A DNA stretch of 64,000 nt, from assembly GCF_036208045.1 (NCBI RefSeq), contig NZ_CP121472.1:124001-188000 (forward strand). Direction: 5' to 3'. The translations under genes and the position numbers were made by a program. Origin of the DNA: Thiorhodovibrio winogradskyi (GTDB lineage: Bacteria > Pseudomonadota > Gammaproteobacteria > Chromatiales > Chromatiaceae). Below are positions 52,459 to 60,305 of this stretch, one piece after another (position 1 is the stretch's first letter; every line of letters starts with the position of its first letter). The notes below the pieces were generated by a model. The model was not told where the DNA came from, ran no database searches, and saw only the letters and a program-made list of their open reading frames with translations.

Positions 52459-52858
52459 TACAAATGTCTTTGTCGCGGGACTGCGCTCGGTCGGTGGCGC
52501 ATCGCGCGAAGTTTTGCGACGCGCTCTATCCGGCAGCTATCAACCGCTTTTCGGAAATGCCTTGTGGCAGGAGTATTGCGATCTGTTGGGGCGCGATGTA
52601 TGGAGCATGAAGACCACTGCTGAAGAAAGGCAACAGGTGCTGGCGGCATTGGCTCAACGTGGTCGATGGGTGACGATTTATTATGGTTGGCGTCCCAATC
52701 TCCCCGATGAAGCAGACAACCACTTGGTGGAGCTTGCCCTGGCGGGAGGGGCTGCCGGAATCGTGACGCATAATGTGCGGGATCTTCGCCGAGGAGAACT
52801 GGTGTTTGATCAGCTGCGGTTGCTGACGCCTGCTCAATGTCTGGAGAAATGGTTATGA
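52439..52858 (+). CDS. PIN-domain toxin
   Basis: 139 aa from ATG 52439 (GTG 52436 is possible). VQLVIDTNVFVAGLRSVGGA (first Asp), LFGNALWQEYCDLLGRDVWS (Glu), NLPDEADNHLVELALAGGAA and GIVTHNVRDLRRGELVF give the complete PIN set. The stop overlaps the antitoxin start by 4 nt. An N-terminally deleted copy is at 14951. Confidence 0.87.
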   Translation: MVQLVIDTNVFVAGLRSVGGASREVLRRALSGSYQPLFGNALWQEYCDLLGRDVWSMKTTAEERQQVLAALAQRGRWVTIYYGWRPNLPDEADNHLVELALAGGAAGIVTHNVRDLRRGELVFDQLRLLTPAQCLEKWL

Positions 52859-53091
52859 CAACATTAACGATCCGCTTGCCGGACGACACGGCGGCGCGCT
52901 TGGACTCTTTGGCACGTAGTCGCGGACTCACCACCGACAAATTGGTCGAGGATCTGAGTGCTCGCGCCGTGGCAGCGTGGGATACTGAAAACCATTTTCG
53001 GGCGATGGCTGCGACGGGCGACATCAAGCAGGCACTTGGAATTCTGGATCGACTGGATGCCGAAGACCGGCAGGTAGGCGCTGACCTGTAA
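52855..53091 (+). CDS. RHH-type antitoxin
   Basis: 78 aa. MTTLTIRLPDDTAARLDSLA then RSRGLTTDKLVEDLSARAVA is RHH of the CopG kind. It neutralises the upstream PIN toxin. The C-terminus (GDIKQALGILDRLDAEDRQV) resembles that of 6267. The copy at 15277 is interrupted by ISL3. Confidence 0.83.
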   Translation: MTTLTIRLPDDTAARLDSLARSRGLTTDKLVEDLSARAVAAWDTENHFRAMAATGDIKQALGILDRLDAEDRQVGADL

Positions 53092-53274
53092 TTATAATTA
53101 AAGGATAGAGTAGAGAGCAGGTTGCCATCACTTTAGTCGCGGCTTATCTGTTTCCGCCCCTTTCAGGAATTCCGGGGACATATATAATTAAGGAATTCTG
53201 GGGACAGTATACTTAATTCCTTTCGGGCTGCCCCCAACGCTCCCACCCCGCCCCAAATCGGCTAAAATCACCCC
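53092..53274. repeat. Intron-like remnant, R1c, R1 and Rpn leader
   Basis: Same block as 17100-17282. AGAGTAGAGAGCAGGTTGCC, R1c GGGGACATATATAATTAAGG, R1 (53193-53219), CGGCTAAAATC. Confidence 0.78.
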
Positions 53275-54228
53275 ATGACAGCCGACACCCAAGCCACAGA
53301 CACCAGCGACAAACCCGACTACGACAGCCCCTGGAAAGAGGCGCTGGAGCGGTTCTTTCCGGAGTTTCTCGCGCTGCTGTTTCCGGCCATCCATGCCGAG
53401 ATCGACTGGTCAAAGGGCGTGCAGTTTCTCGACAAGGAATTCCAGAAGATCGTGTGCGAGGCCAAGACCACCCGGCGCTATGCGGATAAGCTCGTCGGCG
53501 TCACCCGCCGCGATGAGACGCCGGTGTGGGTGCTGGCCCATGTTGAAGTGCAAGGCGATCCGCAAAGCGACTTTGCCGAGCGGATGTTCACCTACAATTA
53601 CAAAATCCGCGATGCCTACCAAGTGCCGGTCGCGAGTCTGGCGGTGCTGGCCGATACCAAGCGCAGTTTCCGCCCCAACAGCTACAGCACGGCGCTGTGG
53701 GACTGTCGGGTGCAATTCGACTTTCCGATGGTCAAACTGCTCGACTACGCCACCCCCGAGCGCTGGGCCGAGCTGGAAGCGAGCGACAATGTTTTTGCCT
53801 TGGTGGTGATGGCCCAAATCCGGGCCAAGGTGACCGACGATGCCGAGACCCTGAAACGCTGGAAATTCCGCTTGATGCGCCTGATGTACGAGCGCGGCTA
53901 TGAGCGCACGCTGATTGAAGAACTCTTCCGCCTGATCGATTGGATGATCCGTCTGCCTGAAGAGCTGGAAGCAGAGTTTCGCCAAGAACTCTACGCCTAC
54001 GAGGAGCAATACCAAATGCCATACGTGACGACTGTTGAGCGAGCCGGGATTGAGAAGGGAGTGCAGCAGGGCGAGGCCAGAACAATCCTGCGCTTGCTTG
54101 ATCAAAAATTCGGCCCCGAGGCCGTGCAAACGCACCGCGAGCGCATCGAACAGGCGGAGCTTGAGCAACTCGACACTTGGCTGGGTCGCATCCTCAGCGC
54201 CGAGAGCCCCGAGACCATCTTCCACTGA
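53275..54228 (+). CDS. Rpn-family nuclease / putative transposase (copy 3, swapped tail)
   Basis: 317 aa. Residues 1-260 are nearly identical to the 9767 and 17283 proteins (HVEVQGDPQSDFAER, MPYVTTVERAGIEKG). After GVQQGEA the C-terminal module changes to RTILRLLDQKFGPEAVQTHR and LEQLDTWLGRILSAESPETI, the type seen in the fragment at 3126, rather than ILMAQLQEKFGADSLDAHRE. So the DUF4351-like tail has been exchanged. It is complete with an R1 leader. Confidence 0.87.
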   Translation: MTADTQATDTSDKPDYDSPWKEALERFFPEFLALLFPAIHAEIDWSKGVQFLDKEFQKIVCEAKTTRRYADKLVGVTRRDETPVWVLAHVEVQGDPQSDFAERMFTYNYKIRDAYQVPVASLAVLADTKRSFRPNSYSTALWDCRVQFDFPMVKLLDYATPERWAELEASDNVFALVVMAQIRAKVTDDAETLKRWKFRLMRLMYERGYERTLIEELFRLIDWMIRLPEELEAEFRQELYAYEEQYQMPYVTTVERAGIEKGVQQGEARTILRLLDQKFGPEAVQTHRERIEQAELEQLDTWLGRILSAESPETIFH

Positions 54229-54599
54229 GGCGCAGGCCACGCTGGCAGCATTAACCGGCGTCCCTTAGCGCCGCCATCTCCATCACCGCATCCGCCAGCG
54301 TCGAATTCGAATTCTGGGGACAGTATACTTAATTACCTGCAACAGCAATAAGCCTTGCAATCGTTTTGGAATTCCGGGGACATATATGGAATTCAGGGTA
54401 CATATATGGTCCGCCCCGCGATGCAAGAGGAAAATCGCTGGTTTTGCTAGAAGGAAACGTTGCGGCCAACTATCCGGCATCGGAATTAAAGGGGCCGGGC
54501 TCGATTTATTTTCCCAAGTCAAGCCTTAAATGCGCTCTGAATCGCGAAGGGGCCGGCTAAGCGTCCCACCCCCGTCCCCAAATCGGCTAAACTCAGCCC
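54229..54599. repeat. R1, R1c and R2-like repeats
   Basis: R1 (54309-54335), R1c copies (54369-54415) with CATATATGGTCCGCCCCGCG, a degenerate R2 (AAAGGGGCCGGGCTCGATTT) and the CGGCTAAACTC box before ATG 54600. There is no gene. Confidence 0.7.
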
Positions 54600-55555
54600 A
54601 TGACAGCCGACACCGAAGCCACCGACAGCAGCGACAAACCCGACTACGACAGCCCCTGGAAAGAAGCCCTGGAGCCGTTCTTCCCGGAGTTCCTCGCACT
54701 GCTGTTCCCGGCCATCCATGCGCAGATCGACTGGAGTGTGGCGCCGGTGTTTCTCGACAAGGAACTCCAACAGATCGGCGGCAACAGCCCGCGCGGTCGC
54801 CGCTATGCGGATAAACTGGTGCGGGTGCGCGCCAAAGACGGCAGCGATCTGTATGTGCTGATCCATGTCGAAATCCAAGGCGATGCTGAAAGCGACTTTA
54901 GCGCACGGATGTTTCTCTACCAGACCCGCCTGCGGGATTGCCACAAAATCGATGTCGTCAGCCTGGCGGTCCTGACCGACACCAGCCCCAGCTTTCGCCC
55001 CAAGTCATTTCGCCACGCTCGCTGGGGCTGCGGGATCGTCTTTCGCTTCCCCGTGGTCAAACTGCTCGACTACACCACTCCCGAGCGCTGGGCCGAGCTG
55101 GAAGCGAGTGACAATGTTTTTGCCTTGGTTGTCATGGCCCCCAAAATCATCAATTGGTCCGGGCCAAGGTGACCGACGATGCCGAGACCCTGAAACGCTG
55201 GAAATTCCGCCTGATGCGCTTGATGTATGATCGCGGCCACGAGCGCGCGCTGATTGAAGAGGTGTTACGCCTTATCGACTGGATGATCCGCCTGCCCGCG
55301 GCGCTGGAGGCGGAATTTCGCCAAGAACTTTATGCTTACGAGGAGCAACGACAGATGCCTTATGTCACCACGTTTGAGCAAGCCGGGATTCAGAAGGGGG
55401 AAGCCACGATCTTGATGATGCTGCTGGAAGAAAAATTCGGCTCAGCGTCGCTCGAAGCGCACCGCGAGCGCATCTCCGCCGCCGACCCTGAAGAGCTCCT
55501 GCAGTGGTCGAAACGCATCCTCACCGCCGAGACGCCCGAGACGATTTTCCACTGA
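54600..55555 (+). pseudogene. Rpn-family nuclease, diverged and frameshifted copy
   Basis: MTADTEATDSSDKPDYDSPW, then ALEPFFPEFLALLFPAIHAQ, IHVEIQGDAESDFSARMFLY and VVKLLDYTTPERWAELEASD. Near 55138-55163 an extra patch (CCCAAAATCATCAATTGG) throws reading out of frame. The rest, VRAKVTDDAETLKRWKFRLM to SKRILTAETPETIFH, is in another frame. It is a distinct lineage from the 9767 type. Confidence 0.85.
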
Positions 55556-55960
55556 CGAAAATTAGAAGGGGCCAGTGCGGCCTGGCAAGGCCGCGTGTTC
55601 TAGCGGGTTAGAGGCCCGCCTGGGGAATTCCGGTGACAGTTTACTGAATAGCACGAATTCTGGGGACATATATGGTCCGCCCCGCGATGCAAGAGGAAAA
55701 TCGCTGTTTGGTAGAAGGAAACGTTGCGGCCATATATCCGGCATCGATCTCGGGACGCATTGCGGTCCCCGTGCCCTAATGGAATTCGCGTACCTCGCCG
55801 TCCTCAATCAGTATATCAGTCTCAACTTAAGCTGGCTGCTGTCCCCGTCAGGTTTTCAGCGAGGCGGTCGTGCCTTTCATGCCATTACAGTGACTTTCAC
55901 TCTTAGCAACTCGTGGTGTGGAACTCGGTTGATGCCCTATAAGGGCGGGTTAATCAGAAT
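55556..55960. repeat. R1b/R1c and the unclassified 280-bp repeat (copy 2)
   Basis: GAATTCCGGTGACAGTTTAC (55625), GAATTCTGGGGACATATATG (55655), and the 280-bp unit shared with 50956-51240 up to about 55945. There is no gene. Confidence 0.7.
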
Positions 55961-55979
55961 GGTTCGTGGCCGATAGGCG

Positions 55980-57098
55980 TTACGCGGTAACGGCCGCGGG
56001 CTTCGCTAACGCGCCGCGCGCTGCATCGAAGGCCTTTCCGGTGGTCATCACCGCCCAGGCGATGCGCACGAGCTTGTTGGCCATCGCAACCACGGCGACA
56101 TTGGCATGACGGCGCTGCTTGAGACCGCGCGCCCAATGACTGAGGGCGTCGTCTTTGTTCTCAACCCAGCGCCCATTGTTCAGATCAGGGGCACGCGCCC
56201 CGTTGATCAGCAGTTTGCGCATATACACATCACCGCGCTTACTGATGCCGAGCAAGCGTGGTTTCCCGCCGGTGGAGTGCTGTCGCGGCACCAGCCCCAG
56301 CCAGGCGGCCAGCGCGCGGCCATTATTGAACAGCCCCCAATTCTCCCCCAAGGTGGCGATCAAGGCGGTGGCCACCAGCGGACCGATGCCAGGGATGCTC
56401 ATCAACAGCTGGGCCGAGTCATTGGTGTTGGCAACGGCCTGAATCTGAGTATCATAATGCTTGACCCGCGTATCCATGTGACGCAACTCCTCGAGGAGAA
56501 CATTCAATTCAGCGCGAAACCGCTCACTGAGTCCATTCTCGGCGTCTTCAAGGATTTCCGGCAGGCGGCGCATAAGCTCAGCACGCCCTTGAGCAATGAC
56601 AATACCGTATTCGGCCAACAACCCCCGGATCTGATTGACCAGCGCCGTGCGCTGATCAATGACCATCGAGCGCATGCGGTGGGTACCCTGGGTATCTTGC
56701 TGTTCAACATTCTTGATGGGCACGAACAATTGACGCGGGCCCCTTTTCGAGCAGGGCGCCGCTTCGCAAATCGCCTCGGCATCGACGGCATCGTTTTTGT
56801 TCGTCTTCACAAAGGGCTTCACATGCTGCGGGGCGATCAACACAACCTCATGGCCAAACCCCTGGAAGGTGCGCGCCCAGTGATGGGCACCACTACAGGC
56901 TTCCATGGCGATGCGACAGGTCGGCTGCTGGGCGATGAACTGACTCAACGCTTTTCGTGCCAACTTGCGGCTGAACACCACTTCACCCTCGGCGTCGACA
57001 CCAAACACATGTACGCTGTTCTTGGCTAAATCAATACCAATAGTGACGACCGGTTCTTTGCTAAACGTCTTTACGGATTTTTTCTTCGCTTTTTTCAT
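55980..57098 (-). CDS. IS110-family transposase (second type)
   Basis: 372 aa. VVTIGIDLAKNSVHVFGVDA (DxxK start), RIAMEACSGAHHWARTFQGF, VKTNKNDAVDAEAICEA (D), the linker, then SIPGIGPLVATALIATLGEN and AAWLGLVPRQHSTGGKPRLL then GISKRGDVYMRKLLINGAR with the Ser-type Tnp domain. The element lies in an R1/RAYT leader (right end near 57190), but its exact ends are not clear. A short irregular stretch ICEAAPCSKRGPRQLFV is unusual. Confidence 0.87.
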   Translation of the reverse strand: MKKAKKKSVKTFSKEPVVTIGIDLAKNSVHVFGVDAEGEVVFSRKLARKALSQFIAQQPTCRIAMEACSGAHHWARTFQGFGHEVVLIAPQHVKPFVKTNKNDAVDAEAICEAAPCSKRGPRQLFVPIKNVEQQDTQGTHRMRSMVIDQRTALVNQIRGLLAEYGIVIAQGRAELMRRLPEILEDAENGLSERFRAELNVLLEELRHMDTRVKHYDTQIQAVANTNDSAQLLMSIPGIGPLVATALIATLGENWGLFNNGRALAAWLGLVPRQHSTGGKPRLLGISKRGDVYMRKLLINGARAPDLNNGRWVENKDDALSHWARGLKQRRHANVAVVAMANKLVRIAWAVMTTGKAFDAARGALAKPAAVTA

Positions 57099-57283
57099 GG
57101 CTCTTCTCTGCTGTCTTCGGTTGACGATTAGATGGTTGTCGATAGCCTATTTTGCTTGATTCAGCGGGTTTGTAGGAGCGGGGCGGACCATCCCATTAGT
57201 ATACTTAATTCCTAGACGAAGAACGCCAAATGGGGTTACAGTTTTAGCAAGGCGTTTGTGACGGGTGAGAAATTGACGGAACA

Positions 57284-57448
57284 ATGGCAAGACTCCCGAG
57301 AGTGGTGGTTCCTGGGTTGCCGCATCATGTGACGCAGCGCGGCAATCGACGGCAACAGACGTTTTTTAGCGATGACGACTATGCGGAGTATCGTCGCTTG
57401 CTCTCACTCTCCTGTCGTGCCTGCGAAACGCGGGTGTTGGCCTACTGC
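57284..57448 (+). pseudogene. RAYT type 1, N-terminal fragment
   Basis: MARLPRVVVPGLPHHVTQRG to CRACETRVLAYC, matching the gene at 8511, and cut by the inserted transposon at 57449. The leader upstream also matches (57198-57283). Confidence 0.87.
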
Positions 57449-59376
57449 TAGGTAGTTCAATCTCCCGCAAACCAGCCCCAAACCGCTCATACAGTTTTTA
57501 TGTCGGCACCAAGGCGCGTCGGCGGCGCTTGAGCATCGAATCACCCAGATGCGTCTCGACCCAGTGTTCCACATCAATGGTGCGCACTGACTCCATCGCG
57601 TTGCGAATCACTGGCGCGGTCAAATCGCTCAGGAACGCCGGAATCGTGAGCACCAGTTTACCGATCTCTTTCAGTGGCCCGCGCGCGGTGAAGGCTTTGT
57701 AATGCCCAAAAACCGATTCGATGATGTCGGAAGATCCCAACCAGGTCGCCCCCTCGGGCAGCTTGGCCGCTTCGCCTTGGAGGTGTGTCAGCATCTGGGT
57801 TTGAAACGCCTCCACCGGCGGCGACAGCGGTCCCAGTTCGGCCAGCGCGGCCTTCACCGCATCGGCTGTGGTGCGCGCGAGGCCTTTGGTTTTCACGACC
57901 GTCTGAATGGTTTTGGACACCGCGCTGGTCTGCGTCCATTCTGGCACGCTGTCGCGATAGGCCAGCACCCATTCAAAGGCTTCGAGAAAGCGCCCATAGC
58001 CCCGGTCGGCCAAACGCCAGAAGGCGTCATCGAGATGCTCCTCCAGCGCGGTGACGTCGGCACTGGCCACCTGCTCACGCAGTGCCTCGCACAAGGCCGC
58101 GCGGCTGGGATAAGGCGTGCCGATCAGTGCCCGCAAGGGCGCCACAGCGCTGTTGGTCCAACCCTTGCGCAGCGACTTCCAGGCCATGGCGCTAAAGACA
58201 GTGGGGCGCCCAATGGCGCTGAAGTCCCCTCGGTCATAGTAGGCGAGCACCCGCAGAACCCAGTCGATATGGGCCTCAATGGCCATGTAGCGCGCCTTGG
58301 TGCGCAGGCTGGGCGGCAGCAGAAACGCCAGGTCGGTCTGTTGGAAGCGGCTCAAGGTGGCGCTGGCCTGTTTCAGGAATGCCTGCCAGGTGCTGTCCTC
58401 GCGCCAGTGGGCTTTCAGTGCGGTGGCGATGGCATGGGAGATGTCATAGGTCTCCACGCAGCTGGGCGCCTGCTGGCGATACAGCGCGATGCCCTTGCGC
58501 AAGTCGCTGCCATGGTCGGAGACAATCTGCACCGGCTCGCCAGTGCGCGCGGCCACGTGTCGCAACACCGCCTCTACCCACACACCCGTGCTGTTGGCGG
58601 TGATCTCTACCGCCAGCACCGTCATGTCGCGATGGCTGGGCGAATAGCCGGTCTCGGCCAAGCGACTGGCGGGGATGCCCAAGACCACCAGGCATTTCAA
58701 TTCCCCCAGGGCGATGGTGTTATCGAGGATGAAAATCCAATCATCACGGCGCGGCAACGGATGTTGCAGCACCGCCAGACCCAGGCGGTAGACCCAGTTC
58801 AGTACGGTGGTGTAGGCCGGCACGCCCACGGGCAGGTGGTTTCCAAACAGCTGCATCACCCAGCTGACCCCGCGACAACCGATACTGGTGTGCAGATACA
58901 TCTGCAAGCACAGTTCCATGACTTCCAGGGAGTAGTGGTGGTTGGCCACCGGTGTGGCGAGCAGGGGCGCGCTGGGGGTGTCTTCGCCCTCGCGCGGCTT
59001 GTCTGTGCAGACGCGCGTGGCTTGTTCCTGTTCGGCGGCCAAGGCACGCGCTTTCCAGTAGGCGCGACTGTTCTCCAAGTCGCGAATGCGCACCTGCGCC
59101 GCGCGCCAGCGTTTCTGCACCTCGGCGGCCCTGGCTTTCCATTTGTCACGCGAGTCTTGAAAGAACCGCGCCAGGCGCGCGGCGGAGCTTTTGAAGTCCT
59201 TCATGCGGGAAACTCTCAGGTCGGGTACCCAGCGAGATCGCCGTGGTATTTTGCTCACAGACCAAAGGATTGTCGCTACTTGAGTCCCTTCGTTCAAGCC
59301 TGACATCGGGTTTGGATGCTAAGCATAGATTCTGCATGGACCGCTGAAGGCGTTTTTAGGGAAATTGAACTACCTA
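57449..59376 (-). mobile_element. Unclassified DDE transposon with TAGGTAGTTCAAT ends
   Basis: Left end TAGGTAGTTCAATCTCCC and right end (reverse complement) TAGGTAGTTCAATTTCCC are matching inverted repeats. Inside is one long minus-strand gene. The left flank is RAYT 5' sequence on the plus strand, but the right flank is RAYT 3' sequence on the minus strand, so the surrounding gene was rearranged. Confidence 0.85.
57498..59306 (-). CDS. Large transposase (about 600 aa), ISNCY-like
   Basis: 602 aa. An N-terminal coiled-coil-like part (DSRDKWKARAAEVQKRWRAA, DLENSRAYWKARALAAEQEQ) precedes a DDE domain with DWIFILDNTIALGELKCLVV, VQIVSDHGSDLRKGIALYRQ and LGSSDIIESVFGHYKAF. The family name is uncertain; I place it among unclassified ISNCY-like transposases by motif order. 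It appears intact. Confidence 0.65.
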   Translation of the reverse strand: MSGLNEGTQVATILWSVSKIPRRSRWVPDLRVSRMKDFKSSAARLARFFQDSRDKWKARAAEVQKRWRAAQVRIRDLENSRAYWKARALAAEQEQATRVCTDKPREGEDTPSAPLLATPVANHHYSLEVMELCLQMYLHTSIGCRGVSWVMQLFGNHLPVGVPAYTTVLNWVYRLGLAVLQHPLPRRDDWIFILDNTIALGELKCLVVLGIPASRLAETGYSPSHRDMTVLAVEITANSTGVWVEAVLRHVAARTGEPVQIVSDHGSDLRKGIALYRQQAPSCVETYDISHAIATALKAHWREDSTWQAFLKQASATLSRFQQTDLAFLLPPSLRTKARYMAIEAHIDWVLRVLAYYDRGDFSAIGRPTVFSAMAWKSLRKGWTNSAVAPLRALIGTPYPSRAALCEALREQVASADVTALEEHLDDAFWRLADRGYGRFLEAFEWVLAYRDSVPEWTQTSAVSKTIQTVVKTKGLARTTADAVKAALAELGPLSPPVEAFQTQMLTHLQGEAAKLPEGATWLGSSDIIESVFGHYKAFTARGPLKEIGKLVLTIPAFLSDLTAPVIRNAMESVRTIDVEHWVETHLGDSMLKRRRRALVPT

Positions 59377-59462
59377 CGCTCGCGCCCAGGCCGTTGGCCC
59401 GATAGCTACTCCAAGGATACTCCCCTGGATCGCGCACCATATCGGCGCGCACCGGGTTGATT
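59377..59462 (-). pseudogene. RAYT 3' fragment on the minus strand
   Basis: The minus strand reads NPVRADMVRDPGEYPWSSYR then ANGLGA, as in the RAYT at 10766. It is opposite in direction to the 57284 fragment on the other side of the transposon. Confidence 0.8.
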
Positions 59463-59523
59463 GTCCCAACCGTTTAGTGAAAACTATGCACTTTAGTGCA
59501 AGACTTTTAGTAAACTCTCATTT

Positions 59524-59958
59524 ATGAGGTCTTACAGAAAATCGTCACATACAGTTCACGACCTGAAAGTTCACCTGATTTGGGTAACGAAATATCGCTA
59601 TGCGGTGTTGACGAAAGAGGTGGGGTATCGTACGCGTGAAATTATCCGGCAAGTATGTGCGCAAAACGACGTTCAGATTATCAGTGGTGCAGTGAGCAAG
59701 GATCATGTTCACCTGTATATATCGTATCCGCCAAAATACTCAATAAGTGATCTGGTCAAATGGTTTAAAGGCCGTAGTTCACGTAAATTACAGGAAGAAT
59801 TTCCGCAGCTTGGTAAGCGTTATTGGGGAAGGCATTTCTGGGCGATTGGGTATGCGGCATTTAGTTCGGGTCATGTAACTGACGAGATGATCCGAGAATA
59901 TTTGAAACATCACGAAGATCATCCGAACCATCAAGATGATGGTTTTACCGTTGAATGA
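59524..59958 (+). CDS. tnpA: IS200/IS605-family transposase TnpA
   Basis: 144 aa. HDLKVHLIWVTKYRYAVLTK, IISGAVSKDHVHLYISYPPK (HVH, HUH motif) and FWAIGYAAFSSGHVTDEMIR then EYLKHHEDHP with the catalytic Tyr region are complete. It acts on single-stranded hairpin ends without target duplication. There is no tnpB. It is different from the broken TnpA at 469. Confidence 0.9.
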   Translation: MRSYRKSSHTVHDLKVHLIWVTKYRYAVLTKEVGYRTREIIRQVCAQNDVQIISGAVSKDHVHLYISYPPKYSISDLVKWFKGRSSRKLQEEFPQLGKRYWGRHFWAIGYAAFSSGHVTDEMIREYLKHHEDHPNHQDDGFTVE

Positions 59959-60067
59959 CTTTGAGTCATGATTTAACTGACTTCAGTCAGTCTCGGCTTT
60001 CAGTCGGTTTCTAACCGAAATTGCGACTTTCAGTCGCAATCCATACTATGGACTTCCAGTCCATAGT
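59955..60067. repeat. Array of five hairpins with a shared GACTTYCAGTC core
   Basis: 59955-59969 (6-bp stem), 59976-59991 (6-7 bp), 60005-60017 (5 bp), 60021-60039 (TTGCGACTTTCAGTCGCAA, 8-bp stem) and 60045-60067 (10-bp stem with TCC loop). The stems get longer downstream. The positions fit the right end of the IS200-like element. Confidence 0.85.
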
Positions 60068-60113
60068 GGTTGATTTTTGATTCACAGGCGGTTGTTGATC
60101 ATCACCAGATCCA

Positions 60114-60305
60114 TCAAGGCGAGGATGGTTGATCCGCCGGTTCAGGTGTCTCGAAGAGCCGCGCATAGCGCGCCCTCGCCTCTTCAGTCGATGACGCACG
60201 CATCCGCTCAAGCATCGCGCTGGGAAAGCGTACCACCACATTGTTCGCGGTCGGCTGTAGACAAGACATGGCTTCTGGCGTGACTTTTGACTGAAATTTC
60301 TTCAT
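60114..60305 (-). CDS. Unknown small protein
   Basis: 63 aa. MKKFQSKVTPEAMSCLQPTA then NNVVVRFPSAMLERMRASST. Its start overlaps the upstream gene's stop by 4 nt (ATGA), so it is coupled to it. No family is recognised. Confidence 0.5.
   Translation of the reverse strand: MKKFQSKVTPEAMSCLQPTANNVVVRFPSAMLERMRASSTEEARARYARLFETPEPADQPSSP

Larger units (their letters stand above)
59480..60070 (+). mobile_element. IS200-like element with hairpin ends
   Basis: A left hairpin TGCACTTTAGTGCA (59487-59500) precedes a tnpA gene, and a series of hairpins follows it to about 60067. The limits are inferred from the hairpins. There are no terminal inverted repeats or target duplications, as usual for IS200/IS605. 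Confidence 0.75.
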
